Shown: positions 46,701-58,176 of the stretch, one piece after another | Layout of the letters: each line of letters starts with the position of its first letter | How positions within the stretch are numbered: position 1 is the stretch's first letter | NCBI GenBank assembly: GCA_002205965.3 | Contig: NADL03000519.1 | Span: 62,001-126,000, forward strand | Direction: 5' to 3' | From: Kappaphycus alvarezii | Lineage: Eukaryota; Rhodophyta; Florideophyceae; Gigartinales; Solieriaceae | DNA length: 64,000 nt | Notes under the pieces: generated by a model | Told to the model about the DNA's origin: nothing | What the model saw: only the letters and a program-made list of their open reading frames with translations | The model's database searches: none | Program-made: the position numbers and the translations under genes

Positions 46701-49700
46701 TTGCCGCATTATAAAATTCTCCTAAGTTTTGTAACGCAAGGATATGGTGTTCAGGAAGAATATAGTTAAGCCAGTAACATTCATTTAAAGGCCGCTTTCA
46801 TTTCCTTTAGAGGTAGCCCTAGAGTATCCCCTGAAGGTCTTCGGAGACATGAAAAACCGACTCCCATATATAATGCACTCCGTTCGTTGGCCCATTGCAC
46901 TCATTCTAAGACTTGCATGTTTCCAGATCTCCAACTAATCTTCCAGGTTTTTCCGCTGTTTCATAGTGGCTCTCTGCATGGTAAGTTTTTTTAATGATGG
47001 ATAAAAGCATTTCTTGCTCTCATACTATTTCAATGAGAGTGCAAAAATAGAAATTGCACTAATTTTTGCTGCCCATTGAGTATGTTTTCGACCAACTAAA
47101 ACCATTTCGGTTTGAAGTCGATGACTGTTCGTGGTCCTTTTAATGCAAACGAAACCTTTCGCTGCAGAAGTTTTGACCTGGAGCTCTATACGTTCGTGTG
47201 CTGATTGCGTTCCTTTAAAGAAAGTTTCTTTGTGGCTAGAAGTACTCATATATATTCATTCAATAGCTCTTAGGCTCTTTGAGAAAATTAAATGTCTGTT
47301 CGCTATCTTGCAGTAACCACATCCGTGGAGCCTTACCTGTTGAACTAAACAAAAGGTAACGGGCGGATGAGAGGTATTTTTACTTATGCCCCCATAGAGA
47401 CATGCAACTATGTTTTGGAATCTTCTGGATGTGCAGGGACGCGGAGGCCAAGACGCTTCAGCGGAGAGTGATTGAGCATGTTTTCCACTGCTTCGGTAAC
47501 AAAGCCAAAAGTTTGCTGCTATTTTCCATGCGCTAAGTGAAGCCTGAAATAAACGTAGCACATCTCAAGAGATTCTCTCCACCGATCCATTCACCCACGT
47601 GTTGAATGATGTATCACATAGAGCAATTTATTGACGCTCTTAGCAGCTGATTCTTGAAATGCGAATTCTGTTCACTTGCCACCCATTCTATTCCCTCAAA
47701 TTTACATATCCACTAAAAAATAGCTTCTGCTGCGCATTCTGAAGTGAAGAAGTTCGTTAGCCATAACCAAATGTATAATGACAGATAGTCGAAAAAAAAT
47801 ATATTACTTTCCTTAGAGACAGATTTAAATGTAGATAAATCCAAGCAAATCAACTCCTTCGATTCTGTGCCATCCAGACCGTGTCCAAGGAGTTGCTTAA
47901 ACGCTTCCTCCGTTCCACTTCTGTTGCTAAGTAGTATCTAGCTCTTCTTCATTTTTTCAATCCAGGCTACAAGAAGTTTCCCAAAATAGTGCTGCTGAGG
48001 CATCTTTGTATTGATGAAACATGGTTTTACACTAAGATCCTACCAGTGCCAAGTTTTCAGTCAGAACCCAAATGAGACCATCGCGTTTCCATATATAGTT
48101 TATAATATCTAATAAAAATTTCATGCATTCTCGGTATTTCTTCGATATTTATCGGGCATATCGGAACTCTGTTAGATTAAAAAAGTGAACGGAATCTGTA
48201 AAAAGAATAAATTGCTCAACCCCTTCCAGAAGTAGACTAAAATCAGATTTGAGAGCTGTATTGATTCAGTAACCACGGACCCAGATGGTTACGATATCTA
48301 AAAGCACATTTTCATCTCCGCGTACATGCTCAAAGGAGTCTTCAAACTTTGAGAGATATGTTTCCTATTTTTTCAGCTTAGATACCACTTTTATACCAAG
48401 CATATTAACGTTTACGTTAATAGCGAGCGTAAACAGAAAATTTAGATGATTCATAAACATGCGGACATCCTGATGACCATCTAATAGAAATTTCATTTTT
48501 CTCATGGTCAGAAACACAGAAAAACCTCTTCCTCAACTGTGGTCCGGTTGATCTCTGAATTCTGAAAAACTTCCCCCAAGATCGCCAATTGTTCACAGTT
48601 AGGAAGCTTGTTGTCATCTTAAACTCTTCACTACTTGACCACGTGATTAACTCGGGCCATTTATGATCAAAAGTAACTGAAATATGCATATTTCCTTTTC
48701 GCTGTCCGTGTACGACAGTTTAATGAATGTTTAGAGACAAGCCTTTATTTTCGATTTGTTTTAAATAATCACCCTCCCAGACAGACTGCAGAACGAAATG
48801 GAGCAAAAGTTTTTGTTACCTTTCTTTCGTGGACGCTTTTCAGCATCTCATAAAATTTTGGTTTGTGTAAATACGACAGCTTGAACTTTTGGCATCGCAA
48901 GTTGGCCATTTTTCAGCAGGAGAACAGATATCGTGCTAAATCCTCCGCATTTTTGTGAAAAAATCAATCTATCATTCCTTAGAAGGCACTGTTATTAAGC
49001 ACAACATGATTTCCTTATAAAGAGCACACAGATGAGCGCCGATTGGAACAAATGTTTAGACCTAAATATTTTAATTATTTCTTTGAAACGTCTGTAAATT
49101 TGTTTTCTAAATGACATGAAGGCTCACATCATCTGACATTGTCTTCACATTACAATGAAGCCCCTGAAAAGAGGCTCTACAGACCTCTGCAAAAGAGATG
49201 CGGTATCAGTGAGACCAGATAAAACTATTTTTCACACTAAAGATCCTGTTGGGGTGAAATTCTAGTATTACTAATGTGATTGGGGATAAACAGAAAGCTT
49301 TAATGTCAGAAAACCAAACCCAGACATTCCAAGAACTTGCTACAAAACACTTTGCTAATATTTGTGCAGAGTCTTAGCCTTGACCAGAACTTGTTCCTCG
49401 CGGTTGCATTCACCTGCCATAAGTATATGACCACTCTATTATTTAGCATGTATTACTCAAAGTGTATATTCGCTGTTGCAGATGCTACCACTTTGGCTTG
49501 TTTTAAGGTCATTACACTTCAGATAGACCCTTTTCCATCACCAGTGACCGGTCCGTTTGGAATCCCAGCTTCGTTTATACCGTCTTCAATATTGGCGGGC
49601 CCTGAAAAACTGTGACAGGAAGCTGCTACAAGTTTGCGGTTGTCCAGCCCCAAAGCGACGAGAGTATGTCTTGCAATATAAATACAATCAACCGGATCAT

Positions 49701-50460
49701 AGACTATAATCCATATCATTCCGAACGGCAAAAAATTTTCCCATGCCTGGATCGCAACTAATGTCTGCAGTCTGTGAGGGAAGTTTTGGGTGTTTTAGCT
49801 GTTGGAAGATATATTCGATCTATTCTAAAGTTTTCCAGACAATCACAATTACTACAACTTATCAAGGCCGTGGAAGATAAAACGTTGGAGAAAGTTTGGC
49901 TCTTCCAGAGAAGTGTAAGGTCATCAAGTCATTGACACCTGGCAAGTCACAAAATAGATGCCAACTGCGCATGCCAAAGACAAAAAAGGCCTCACTTTTT
50001 GACGCAGAGGTAGGCTTGCCGTCTTTTTCTACCACCGCATATATGACGGGCCTTTGGAAATCCAGAAAACCCGGCAACAAACTCAGACATCCCAGGCCCG
50101 TGGAACCTGTCTCTGAATTTTACAAATTGAAGTTCTCCGTGTTCAGTTCGTACTGTCCGACTTAGAAAACCCGACGGCCGGCGCGCAGATATCTTTGAGA
50201 GATTTTAAAACGGTTTCTTACTTCTCCGGACAAACTCCATAACGGACTCAGCAGGTACTCTGTAACTTAATATATGGAGTGTTGCCACTGTTTTCTGCAA
50301 TGCGGATACAGCTTTTCTCCAATGCAGGCTGTCTGCTCTCCCCATCTGGGTTATTCGTATTCTTGTCGAGTTGCATGAACTCTTCCATGGAACATGGCTT
50401 CAGGCACTCTAATTCTTGCATTAAAATAACCCAAAAATTCCCCGTCTAATTCTTTGCTCA
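40711..50460. other. AT-rich tract without recognisable genes
   Basis: Short frames only, the longest being 169 codons (44188-44697, basic, no motif). A small GC-rich patch at 46562-46605 (ATCGCCGCCGGCAAACCGCC) stands out. No LTR pair, terminal inverted repeat or RNA gene was seen. Confidence 0.35.
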
Positions 50461-50924
50461 AATTCCTGATGGCCGTGCAGTACAGTACAGTACGTAGGAC
50501 CAAATGCACCGGATTCATGTTGACGCATGTCGTCCCTGACGAAACTGCCATACAGTTTCATGTACTGTAATTCATGCTTGACAAGTGTGCAGCATGGTCC
50601 TGCAGTACAGTACAGTACTTACAGTACTGTACTGTACTCACCTTCTTCAGTAGCCAATTCGAAAGCAGAAGGCGTAGAGGTTGGCATTGAAGACACCGGT
50701 GTAAGGCACAACAGTTCGCCTGCAATCCCGGAGGTGTACAAGATTAGCAAATTGTTCGCAGGCAGTGCTCCTGTGGTCATTTCCGTCTAAAATACTGTCT
50801 TATAATCTTCTTCAAAGAATGCTCCATTACCATGTCTAAAATGACATTTTGTACAGTTACTGTACAGTACAGTACAGGTCGCTGGCTACATTGCCCGCCG
50901 ACTCTACAGTACTTGCCGCTTACC
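50461..50924. repeat. GTAC/TACAG repeat cluster downstream of the amidohydrolase
   Basis: Runs such as GCAGTACAGTACAGTACG (50476-50493), 50601-50640 (an inverted arrangement of CAGTACAGTAC and GTACTGTACTG) and TACTGTACAGTACAGTACAG (50857-50878). Several are self-complementary and could fold into hairpins. The region includes the presumed 3' end of the gene on the minus strand. Confidence 0.6.
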
Positions 50925-52490
50925 TTACACATTTTCCGACAACTTTCCCACACGTACAGCCATAGACTCCACTGCCTTGAGCAGCGTCCGAGCCCCGACG
51001 TACGAATCACCATAGTCAACATGCTCATCTACGTGATGACTCACACCCCCCTTGCATCGAATAAACAACATCCCCACATCCGTCATCTTCGATATAAATT
51101 GCGTATCATGCCCGGCACCACTGGTCAATGTTGTCATCCCTACGCTTCCAACTCCATCTTCTCTACCTTCAAAACTGGCGCTGCAATTTTCCGGGCCCAT
51201 CCTTCCAAGGCAAGCTGCCTCCCACACAGTCCTACCCTCCACTTCCAACCCCTCTAGAGTCTCTCTTATCCATGGTGTCATTGCCACCGCCTCCACTTCG
51301 TGCGTCTTTTCAAACGACACTACAACCCCCCTCTCCATCTCCAATTTCTTTATTGTTAGCAGTGTTTTCTCAACAGCCGCAATCCTTGCTCCATCGTCCG
51401 GCGCCCGGATATCCACAGAAAACCTCACCAAGCCAGCAATGACGTTTGTGCTTCCAGGCTGCACGTGCAGCCTACCTACAGTCGCCACCAAACCATCCCC
51501 TCCTTCCTTTCCCACCCGCTCTACAACACTCACTGCTTCCGCCGCTGCTGCCAAGGCATCAACTCGACCATCCATAGGCACAGTTCCTGCATGACCAGAC
51601 TTACCCCTGACGGTTACAGTCAGTCTAGTTTGACCGGCAATAGCATCTACCACACCCACACTCAACCCCTTTTGTTCCAACACAGGCCCCTGTTCGATGT
51701 GCACCTCCAAGAAACCCACCAATTTCTCCGCCCCTACTGCCGCCGAGGCAACTCTAGCTGCCACGCGATCCTTCAATCCTCCACTACCATTCTGCACTTG
51801 AGGAAACACCAATGCGTATTGGCGTGCCAATCGTCCAAAGTCGCCGACATCCTTTTCAACGTCTAAAACGCCCGCAAATGCCTTGGACCCGAAATTGGTA
51901 CTTCCGAAAGAGTTGTTACCCTCCTCATCATCAAATGCGACAACCATGAGGTCAAACGGCAGTGCACAGACACCTGCTTGTCTCCTACTAATCACCTTTG
52001 TCACTGCAATGGCTGCAAGGACGCCATATGTGCCGTCCCATATGCCGCCACCACGGACAGAGTCAAAGTGGCTCCCCAGCGCCAAGGCACGACGGCCAGG
52101 ATTGGATGGACAGGTCAAAAGACCCACAACATTTCCCGCACCATCCACATGAGCTTGTAGCCCAGCATCAGCCATGTATGATAAGAGTGCTTGCCGAGCT
52201 GGAACAGCCTCGGATGACAGAAAGGGACGGTTGACACCGGCAGCTCCGTTTTCACATGGGGCGGAGAAACGGGCCAAGTGATGGATGCGAGTGTGTAACT
52301 CGATACCAAAAATGTCTTCAGGACGGGTGTAAGTAGGTGGTGGCGGGGATGACGAGGAAGAGAGGAGGGAAGGGATGGTGGGAGACGGGTCACGAAACGG
52401 GTAGAGGAGGGTGACAAGGATTGAGAGGAGGATGGGAATTTGCCATGCGAGCTTGCCAGAGCGGAGAGTTGAAATAAAGGCGGCTGACAT
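50925..52490 (-). CDS. M20-family amidohydrolase, allantoate-amidohydrolase/N-carbamoyl-amino-acid-hydrolase type
   Basis: An uninterrupted 521-codon frame. Residues about 14-31 form a hydrophobic segment (signal anchor or signal peptide) followed by a Ser/Pro linker, suggesting entry to the secretory pathway, as for plant allantoate amidohydrolase in the ER. Metal-site residues are all present: H141 in GSHFDS, D152 in WDGTYG, E189/E190 in FDDEEGNNSFGS, H264 in LEVHIEQGP, and H485/H486 in GGVSHHVDEH. SGAGHDTQF (H461) and the dimerisation domain with SGHAGTVPM are also typical. The family hydrolyses allantoate or ureidoglycolate, or N-carbamoyl amino acids; HIEQGP and SGAGHD fit the first group well but do not fix the substrate. 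No intron is needed. Confidence 0.9.
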   Translation of the reverse strand: MSAAFISTLRSGKLAWQIPILLSILVTLLYPFRDPSPTIPSLLSSSSSPPPPTYTRPEDIFGIELHTRIHHLARFSAPCENGAAGVNRPFLSSEAVPARQALLSYMADAGLQAHVDGAGNVVGLLTCPSNPGRRALALGSHFDSVRGGGIWDGTYGVLAAIAVTKVISRRQAGVCALPFDLMVVAFDDEEGNNSFGSTNFGSKAFAGVLDVEKDVGDFGRLARQYALVFPQVQNGSGGLKDRVAARVASAAVGAEKLVGFLEVHIEQGPVLEQKGLSVGVVDAIAGQTRLTVTVRGKSGHAGTVPMDGRVDALAAAAEAVSVVERVGKEGGDGLVATVGRLHVQPGSTNVIAGLVRFSVDIRAPDDGARIAAVEKTLLTIKKLEMERGVVVSFEKTHEVEAVAMTPWIRETLEGLEVEGRTVWEAACLGRMGPENCSASFEGREDGVGSVGMTTLTSGAGHDTQFISKMTDVGMLFIRCKGGVSHHVDEHVDYGDSYVGARTLLKAVESMAVRVGKLSENV

Positions 52491-53650
52491 GATACGATGC
52501 TGGTAAGGACGGGCCGCGGTGGAAGGCTGGTGCGGTTGCTTTGCAATGCCGTTTGTCGAAGGAAACCGAGTGGCACGGTTTGCCGTTTAAGTAGTGGTAG
52601 AAAACGGGTTAGGTAAGCAGGTGAGGAAAAAATGACGGTGCAGCATTGAGTCACTGAGAAAAGGTAAAAGTTCGGAGAGTGGTGCAGTGCTGTCGTGCAA
52701 AACTGGAACAGCACTGGAGTTTGATTGCAGACGAGAGCAAGGGCGGTAGACCACCCCTTTGTGAGAGACGCATAGTTACAGCAAGATGGAGCTGTGCACT
52801 TTGAAATTTGCAAGTGTGGCATGGCTATTTTGATACTCGGTTCTCATCTTTGACGATATGCCGTGACAGAAAGGAGATGCAGCCAGGGCCATCCGTGAAT
52901 ACGGTAACGATAGAGCAAAGCCACTTGGCGAGTTGTAAGTGGATGAAAGACTCTCGAGAGTAGGATAATAGGGACGTGGGTTACAAGATATGGCGGAGTG
53001 CGAGGGCTATTGGTACTGTTTCCCGCTCTACCCCAACGAGAGGAAGAGGTTCTAGGTACTGTACAGTACAGTACAGTACATCTAACTACAGTACACTACG
53101 CATGTTGTCATTTGTACAGCGAGTGGTGCAACGTATTGTCGCCTGTGCTTGGCAAGACTCGAATTAAAATTTTCGACCAATGACAGTGTTCCCCTTCCTG
53201 CCCACAAGATTGAAATCTTTCAGGCCAACGAGTTACATACCGATATTGTACCGTGCTGTACTGTACTGTACAGTATGTACTGTCCAGTATGGTAACTGGC
53301 AATCCTCGCAGATGTCCACTGCCCAGATCTAGACCATCTGAAAATCTTTGTAAGAAATACTGTAGAAATAACGCAAATTGCTATAGTAGCCACCCTCTTA
53401 TCGGTAGAGCACTCAAAATTCCCCCCATTTCTGTACAGTACGAGTACAATAGCAGATTGTCAAGTACAGTACACTATTGTACTGCTGTAAAACTGTTCTT
53501 GTATCCCCAGAGACTACAGCTGAATGCTGGACACAACCGAATTTACATTACAGTACTTACTGCAAACAAACCACATGGTACGGTATTACTACTGTGATCA
53601 ACTGTAATGCTCGCAAGGAACGCCTAGGACTTCTAGGGATACTGTGATGT
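52491..53650. other. Intergenic, upstream of the amidohydrolase, with GTAC repeats
   Basis: No gene. It holds GTAC-type repeats at 53057-53080 (GTACTGTACAGTACAGTACA), 53247-53283 (GTGCTGTACTGTACTGTACA then a TACTGT copy) and 53432-53482. It contains the promoter of the amidohydrolase gene, without a clear TATA box. Confidence 0.4.
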
Positions 53651-53927
53651 TGTTACGTACATTCGCAACGTTCGCAGACAGGCCCTCGCCCGACCTGGCT
53701 CTGCGCGGAGCACTCCTTCCGTCGGCGAAACAGAACGTGAAAAGGAAGTTCGACGAATGAAACAATGGCGGCGAGGAGTGGTTTAGACTCCAGTCAGCCG
53801 AGAGAACCGTCACATTTATCACCACCGCCGCCGCAGTGAACTTCAAATTAATGTAAATCAATCCACCTAACGGCCTCATAAAACGCAAGCGAGTAACACT
53901 GCAGGTACCCACTTTCAGCCATCTTCA
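53651..53927 (-). repeat. 3' LTR of copy B
   Basis: It aligns end to end with 59645-59921. Plus-strand start TGTTACGTAC versus TGTTTATGCC; end CAGCCATCTTCA versus CAGTCATCTTCA. Shared internal phrases include AGACTCCAGT/GGACTCCAGT and CTAACGGCCTCA. On the sense strand it starts TG and ends CA. Confidence 0.8.
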
Positions 53928-53979
53928 AACTCCCGCATTTTAAATGTTGGTAGCTTGGTCAGGCCGCACTATCCATGGC

Positions 53980-55560
53980 TGAACAGAACAGCTGTAACAC
54001 TTTGTTTTCAGTAGATCCATTAGAGCCCAATTATCCTGCAGTTTAGATAGACTGTCAGCAGAGTACTCCATAGTTACTCCATAGTACTCACTTGTCTAAT
54101 TCGTGTGATTTCCATACTCTTGTGCCACTCGCGGGCAGCCATGAAGTCTATCATTAATTGCTTCTCGGTAGTCGACTGTCCCTTAGTATTTGAATCAAAA
54201 ACTTGTTCCTAGCCTGTAAAACAGTGAAGAAAAACATTTATGCCAAGCATTTCTGTAATGCCCTGTCGAAGCGTAAAATGGGTATCGAAACCGCCCGTGA
54301 AAGCGAAAATTTCACCATCTGTTATCAAACGAAAGAGCTTGAACTTTTTGCCCGAGAAGTCCAGAGCCCAGTTCAATGGACAAATCATCGTTTCACGGGA
54401 AAACAGCACCGGCGTACATCTTAAGCCTTGACGCCAAGTGTCCAATACACTGTAATTCAAGATCGGTTAAGTTCCACTCTTGACTATCTTAGTGCCATTG
54501 TTGAACTCTGTGCTCCTATCTTTCGAGAATGTTCATTCTGTTACTTGAGCAGCTCAGTTAAATGAAACAACAGAGCTCAGTATGCGTATTCGCTAGCCAG
54601 GCAAGCATCGCTCGATATATTTCTAACTCGTCGGATATGTATTCATTCGGTACTAACGGGAGGCAATTGGCATGGAGCTTCTGTATCATCGAGAATTCAC
54701 CGAGTATCATCTAGTCTGTAACTGTGCCAAGCATTAGGAATTTTCGCATATCAATGGTTTAGACTCAAATCTAACTAGGCTTATTACCGTACTTTCCTCC
54801 AATTTCTCAATACTTGCCTACTAATTTTCATAAAAATGAATTACGATCAGTACTTCAAGCTCGTCATCAGAAATTTTCAAATATAAGGCTGGACCGTCAG
54901 TTGCAGGAGGCGTTGGGAGTCACTTCTCGACATGTAACTGAATAGTGACGCCCTAGTTGTCACTTGCATTGAATACACCGTGAACAAGGCGCAAAAACTG
55001 TAGTAATTCCTCACCGTTAATACCGATGATATCAAGATCTTCTCTTTGGTTTAAAATGAAAAATCGTCGACCATGGCTCAGTTCAGGTCATGAAAGAAGT
55101 TACCTAGTCCCTTCAGAGCATCAAAGGATATTATCACCTGAATAGACGAAGAAATTAAGATGGAAACGTCATGTAACATGTAAGTTTTTCATTGTCTTTG
55201 TAGCGTATTGCTTTGTACCTACCTTTTTTGTCTTTGGATCCACTATTATTAAGAAAAAGTACTAAAAGCCCACCGAAAATGTTCCTGCCGGTTGAAGCTT
55301 TGGCTTTAGGGATGACTTCTAAACTTTTCGTGCTTTCATGTCGTTAATTTCGGAGAGTTTCGTAGCCTTAAGTTTCACATTGTTCCTGGGAAGATTGCTG
55401 TGTAAAAATTCGTCAGTGATATGAACACCAATGTAAACAACGTTAAACAAATGATTATCTAGAGGGAATTTACCGTTCTTCCGATCCTTTTCTGCTTTTC
55501 AAATTTCGTCGAGAACGTCGATGAGCTCGGCATCTGTAATTTTATCTCACGAGACACCTA
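53980..55560 (-). pseudogene. RT and RNase H of copy B (broken)
   Basis: RT pieces are VHGVFNASDN with VTIQLHVEK, and DGPALYLKISDDELEVL, which correspond to the copia 'LYGLxxAGDYWxxT' and 'DPALYxK' blocks; the YVDD strand is not readable. RNase H is better kept: DGEIFAFTGGFDTHFTLRQG and MLGINVFLHCFTG (54209-54330), then TEKQLMIDFMAAREW and ADSLSKLQDN, ending about 54000. The frame changes several times. Confidence 0.65.
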
Positions 55561-55659
55561 GATTGTCCCACTGCGAATGTTCATCCAACAGATAGTCGTA
55601 GTCGTCCACTGTTGGCGAAACTGCCTCATCATTTTCCTTGCTGTCCTTAAGAATAGATT

Positions 55660-56900
55660 GAGGGTTCTCCGCCCCGGGTCATATTGTATCTCTTTGATTC
55701 ATTTTACCTTTTCAATTGAAGCTCTCACTATGCGATCGCCGTCACTAAAGTCAGAATCTTTCCTTGTACATATCGCGCGAAGAGTGGTCCTACCCATTTG
55801 GCCACAGGGTTCTCTGTGGACATCAGAAACTCATCTCCAGAGTGATACGATATGTCAGCGGCAGAAGGTATATTTCTCCCAATTGCTATACTGAGACGAG
55901 CATTTTGGGATATTCTGGTCATTTCCATTCGTACCTCGCGTAGTGCTCTCATCAGATTGCAGTCATCGGATAATTCATTTGAAATGAGAGGAATGTCGGA
56001 AGGATACCAAATACCAAGAGCGTGGGTACGTGTCCTGACGATCCGGCGGTATAGTTCACAGATTTTACAGCCAGCTACATGGCGATATTGCGTTCAATGA
56101 GTGGGTCGTCAAGAAAAACCTTATTATAGACTTGAAGAAGAAAAGAGAGATATAGTTCCCCTACTCCGAGCGCGGTTTGAATTTCAACACCTGTCGGTTG
56201 CTCCTTTACACTAGCGGCTTGTACTAAGTTCTTCCATTCCAGCAACTCAAAATAGTTCCTCTGGTCTACCCCAACATTGTCTAGGGAAAAGGCATATATA
56301 GACACCCATATCTGCATGAAATCGTTCCATGTGTAAGTAGTCGACTTGCCGTTAAGAAATCAGGTGGCAATGAATCAGGTATTCTTGTCAACCACGTGCA
56401 GCACAGTGCTCTTCTCAAGCTCCATCAAGTGAAGGCAGACTTTTCGATTTAATATTCATTCCCTACTAGGAAGGGAAACTTTTAATCTAGGAGGAGTATC
56501 TACTTCCCTTCGGCATACCTCACAAGTTGATGTAATGAGTTCTAGGTCCGCAATGAGGTCTGAGAATTCAGCTTATGTATCAGCTATTCGCATCACTGTG
56601 TATATTTTGCCCTGGTGTGGATAGTGGAAACTTTAGTGTATCTTCCAAATCTCATCGGAAGCAGAGAAAACACTGACACGCTATTTTATGTATATGTGCC
56701 CTCGCTTTCGTACTAATGTCAGCATCCATCCATAGGCCGTCGAACATTCAGCTTCTTCTTCAAAGTCCAAGATGAGTCGTTTCTGAGTAAGGAGTTCAAC
56801 GCCCAGTCGTAAAGGTACTTCAAAATAGACTACATCGGCGGTGAACGAAAGAAAGAAGTTATCGGAGACTTTGGTTCGGATAGATATGTTACCATTTCCC
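55660..56900 (-). pseudogene. Protease end and integrase of copy B
   Basis: From high to low coordinates: FTADVVYFEVPLRLGVELL with RKRGHIYI (end of the copia protease), CEVCRREVDTP (zinc-binding Cys pair of integrase), VLHVVDKNT (first Asp), VGVDQRNYFELLEWKNLVQA (second Asp), TGVEIQTALGVGELY (catalytic Glu), PTLLVFGILPTF, and the C-terminal KWVGPLFARYVQGKILTL. All three DDE residues can still be read, although the frame is interrupted by stops. The intact order protease-integrase-RT defines the copia superfamily. Confidence 0.75.
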
Positions 56901-57384
56901 CTGTGTGTAGAATATCCGAATATAAAAGTTAATTATTTCCTTTCACCTCGCTCATGGAATCAGTGTTGGTAAGCGCGCAGAACGTTCTGGCCTAGGGCTT
57001 GCAGATCATAGTTCTCTATGCACCCTAGTCAAGGAATCAACCTTGGAACTCTTGAAGGGTTGCTTCATCTTATTTAGATGTCATAAAACGATTTGGTGGG
57101 GGTCTAAATCGACGTTAGGGTGTGGCTCGGAAAGCCCGGGGGACGTTGTCTCGGAACTTTCAGAATAATATTCCCATCCTAGGGCGGAATGGAAAATATT
57201 GAATTCATCAAGTTCGTCCGAACCATGCGAGATAGCCACGATGGTTTCATGTAATTGGATTTGCACACAGTGGTATGATCTTGCGTTTTACATTGGTGCG
57301 TGGGTACAGTGCACAAGTTGCACTGATGTCTTTTTAAAGTGTAAATCATTGGTAGCAGTTTCTAGAGGGATACTTTCAAGGTAT
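56901..57384 (-). other. Gag-protease connecting region of copy B
   Basis: Minus-strand pieces include ELDEFNIFHSALGWEYYSES followed by an acidic Pro/His/Asp segment (57081-57266). They lie between gag and the protease end, and the protease active-site motif was not found. Confidence 0.35.
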
Positions 57385-58176
57385 TCAAGTTAAATTATGG
57401 GCATAATCGTTACAGTTCTTAATATGCGTTTGACGAACAGGGGAGTAATACTCTCGATTGATCATCTCAACTGTCTGCTGCCATGTCTGCACATGTGTCT
57501 TCACCTCTGTAATATTGAAACGCTTGTCATACTTGTTCGACAAATTAAAAAGGTACTGGAACTTCTGTTGAGGACCTAGGCCGTAATCACTTGGCACCTG
57601 GGAGTAGTCGTCTATATAATCAATCCAACATTCCAGAAGGTTCCCAGAGAACTTCTTATCGGAATCCTTGAGCCACCTCGCGATGTCTGAAATCAGCATA
57701 CTACCGCCAATCCCATTTCCACGCTTCCAGAGCCTGACGTTTTCGTCTAAGATCATACCTTGATTCAGAAGGTCGGATCGGACTTTTCGGGCTGTAGCAA
57801 CTATGCCTACTGCAGTCTGAACAGCGGCTGTACGGTATTCAGGATCGTCGCATATTCCGTGGGTACGAATAAGAGTTACCCTGTGCAAAAAGTGCTATTG
57901 GAGAATCTCACGTTTGAAGGTAAGAAAGTTCCTGAGTTCTGCCTAGGCGATCGAAATATTGCCAATCCCCTTAGTAAAAGAGCTATCTGGAGGAAAATTT
58001 CCAGCGATCATCTCTCTGAGCTGTGAGTCTTGCAGATCAACATCAAGTGAGCGAACAGAAATGATGAGTTACCTCTAGGCGCTCATCAGGGAGGCCAAAT
58101 CCTGGTTTGAGATTACTGGCATGAACGGCGAGGACAGGACGCCTGTATCAGGTCCACCATGTTGTGTAGACGACAT
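57385..58176 (-). pseudogene. Copia gag-like ORF, copy B
   Basis: The start ATG at 58176 and the residues after it (MSSTQ..., then SVRSLDVDL, QLREMIAGNFPPDSS) align with copy A gag. A long open piece (57888-57385) follows, with YIDDYSQVPSDYGLGPQQKF and EMINREYYSPVRQTHIKN. At least two stops and a frameshift occur near the N-terminus. No zinc knuckle is visible in either copy. Confidence 0.6.

Noticed and set aside
24531-50460. Integrated giant virus or bacterial gene cluster as explanation of the AT-rich tract
   Set aside because: No viral core or bacterial genes are readable; the phrases that can be read belong to copia and gypsy retrotransposons.
50601-50640. Repeated GTAC units as a possible CRISPR-like array
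   Set aside because: Units are short, contiguous and without spacers; the genome is eukaryotic.
52115-52822. 235-codon minus-strand frame overlapping the amidohydrolase
   Set aside because: It overlaps the 5' half of a strongly supported gene in another frame and has no family features.
53395-53430. tRNA-like string (TCGGTAGAGCAC)
   Set aside because: No matching T-arm (GTTCGAAxC) or paired acceptor stem nearby.
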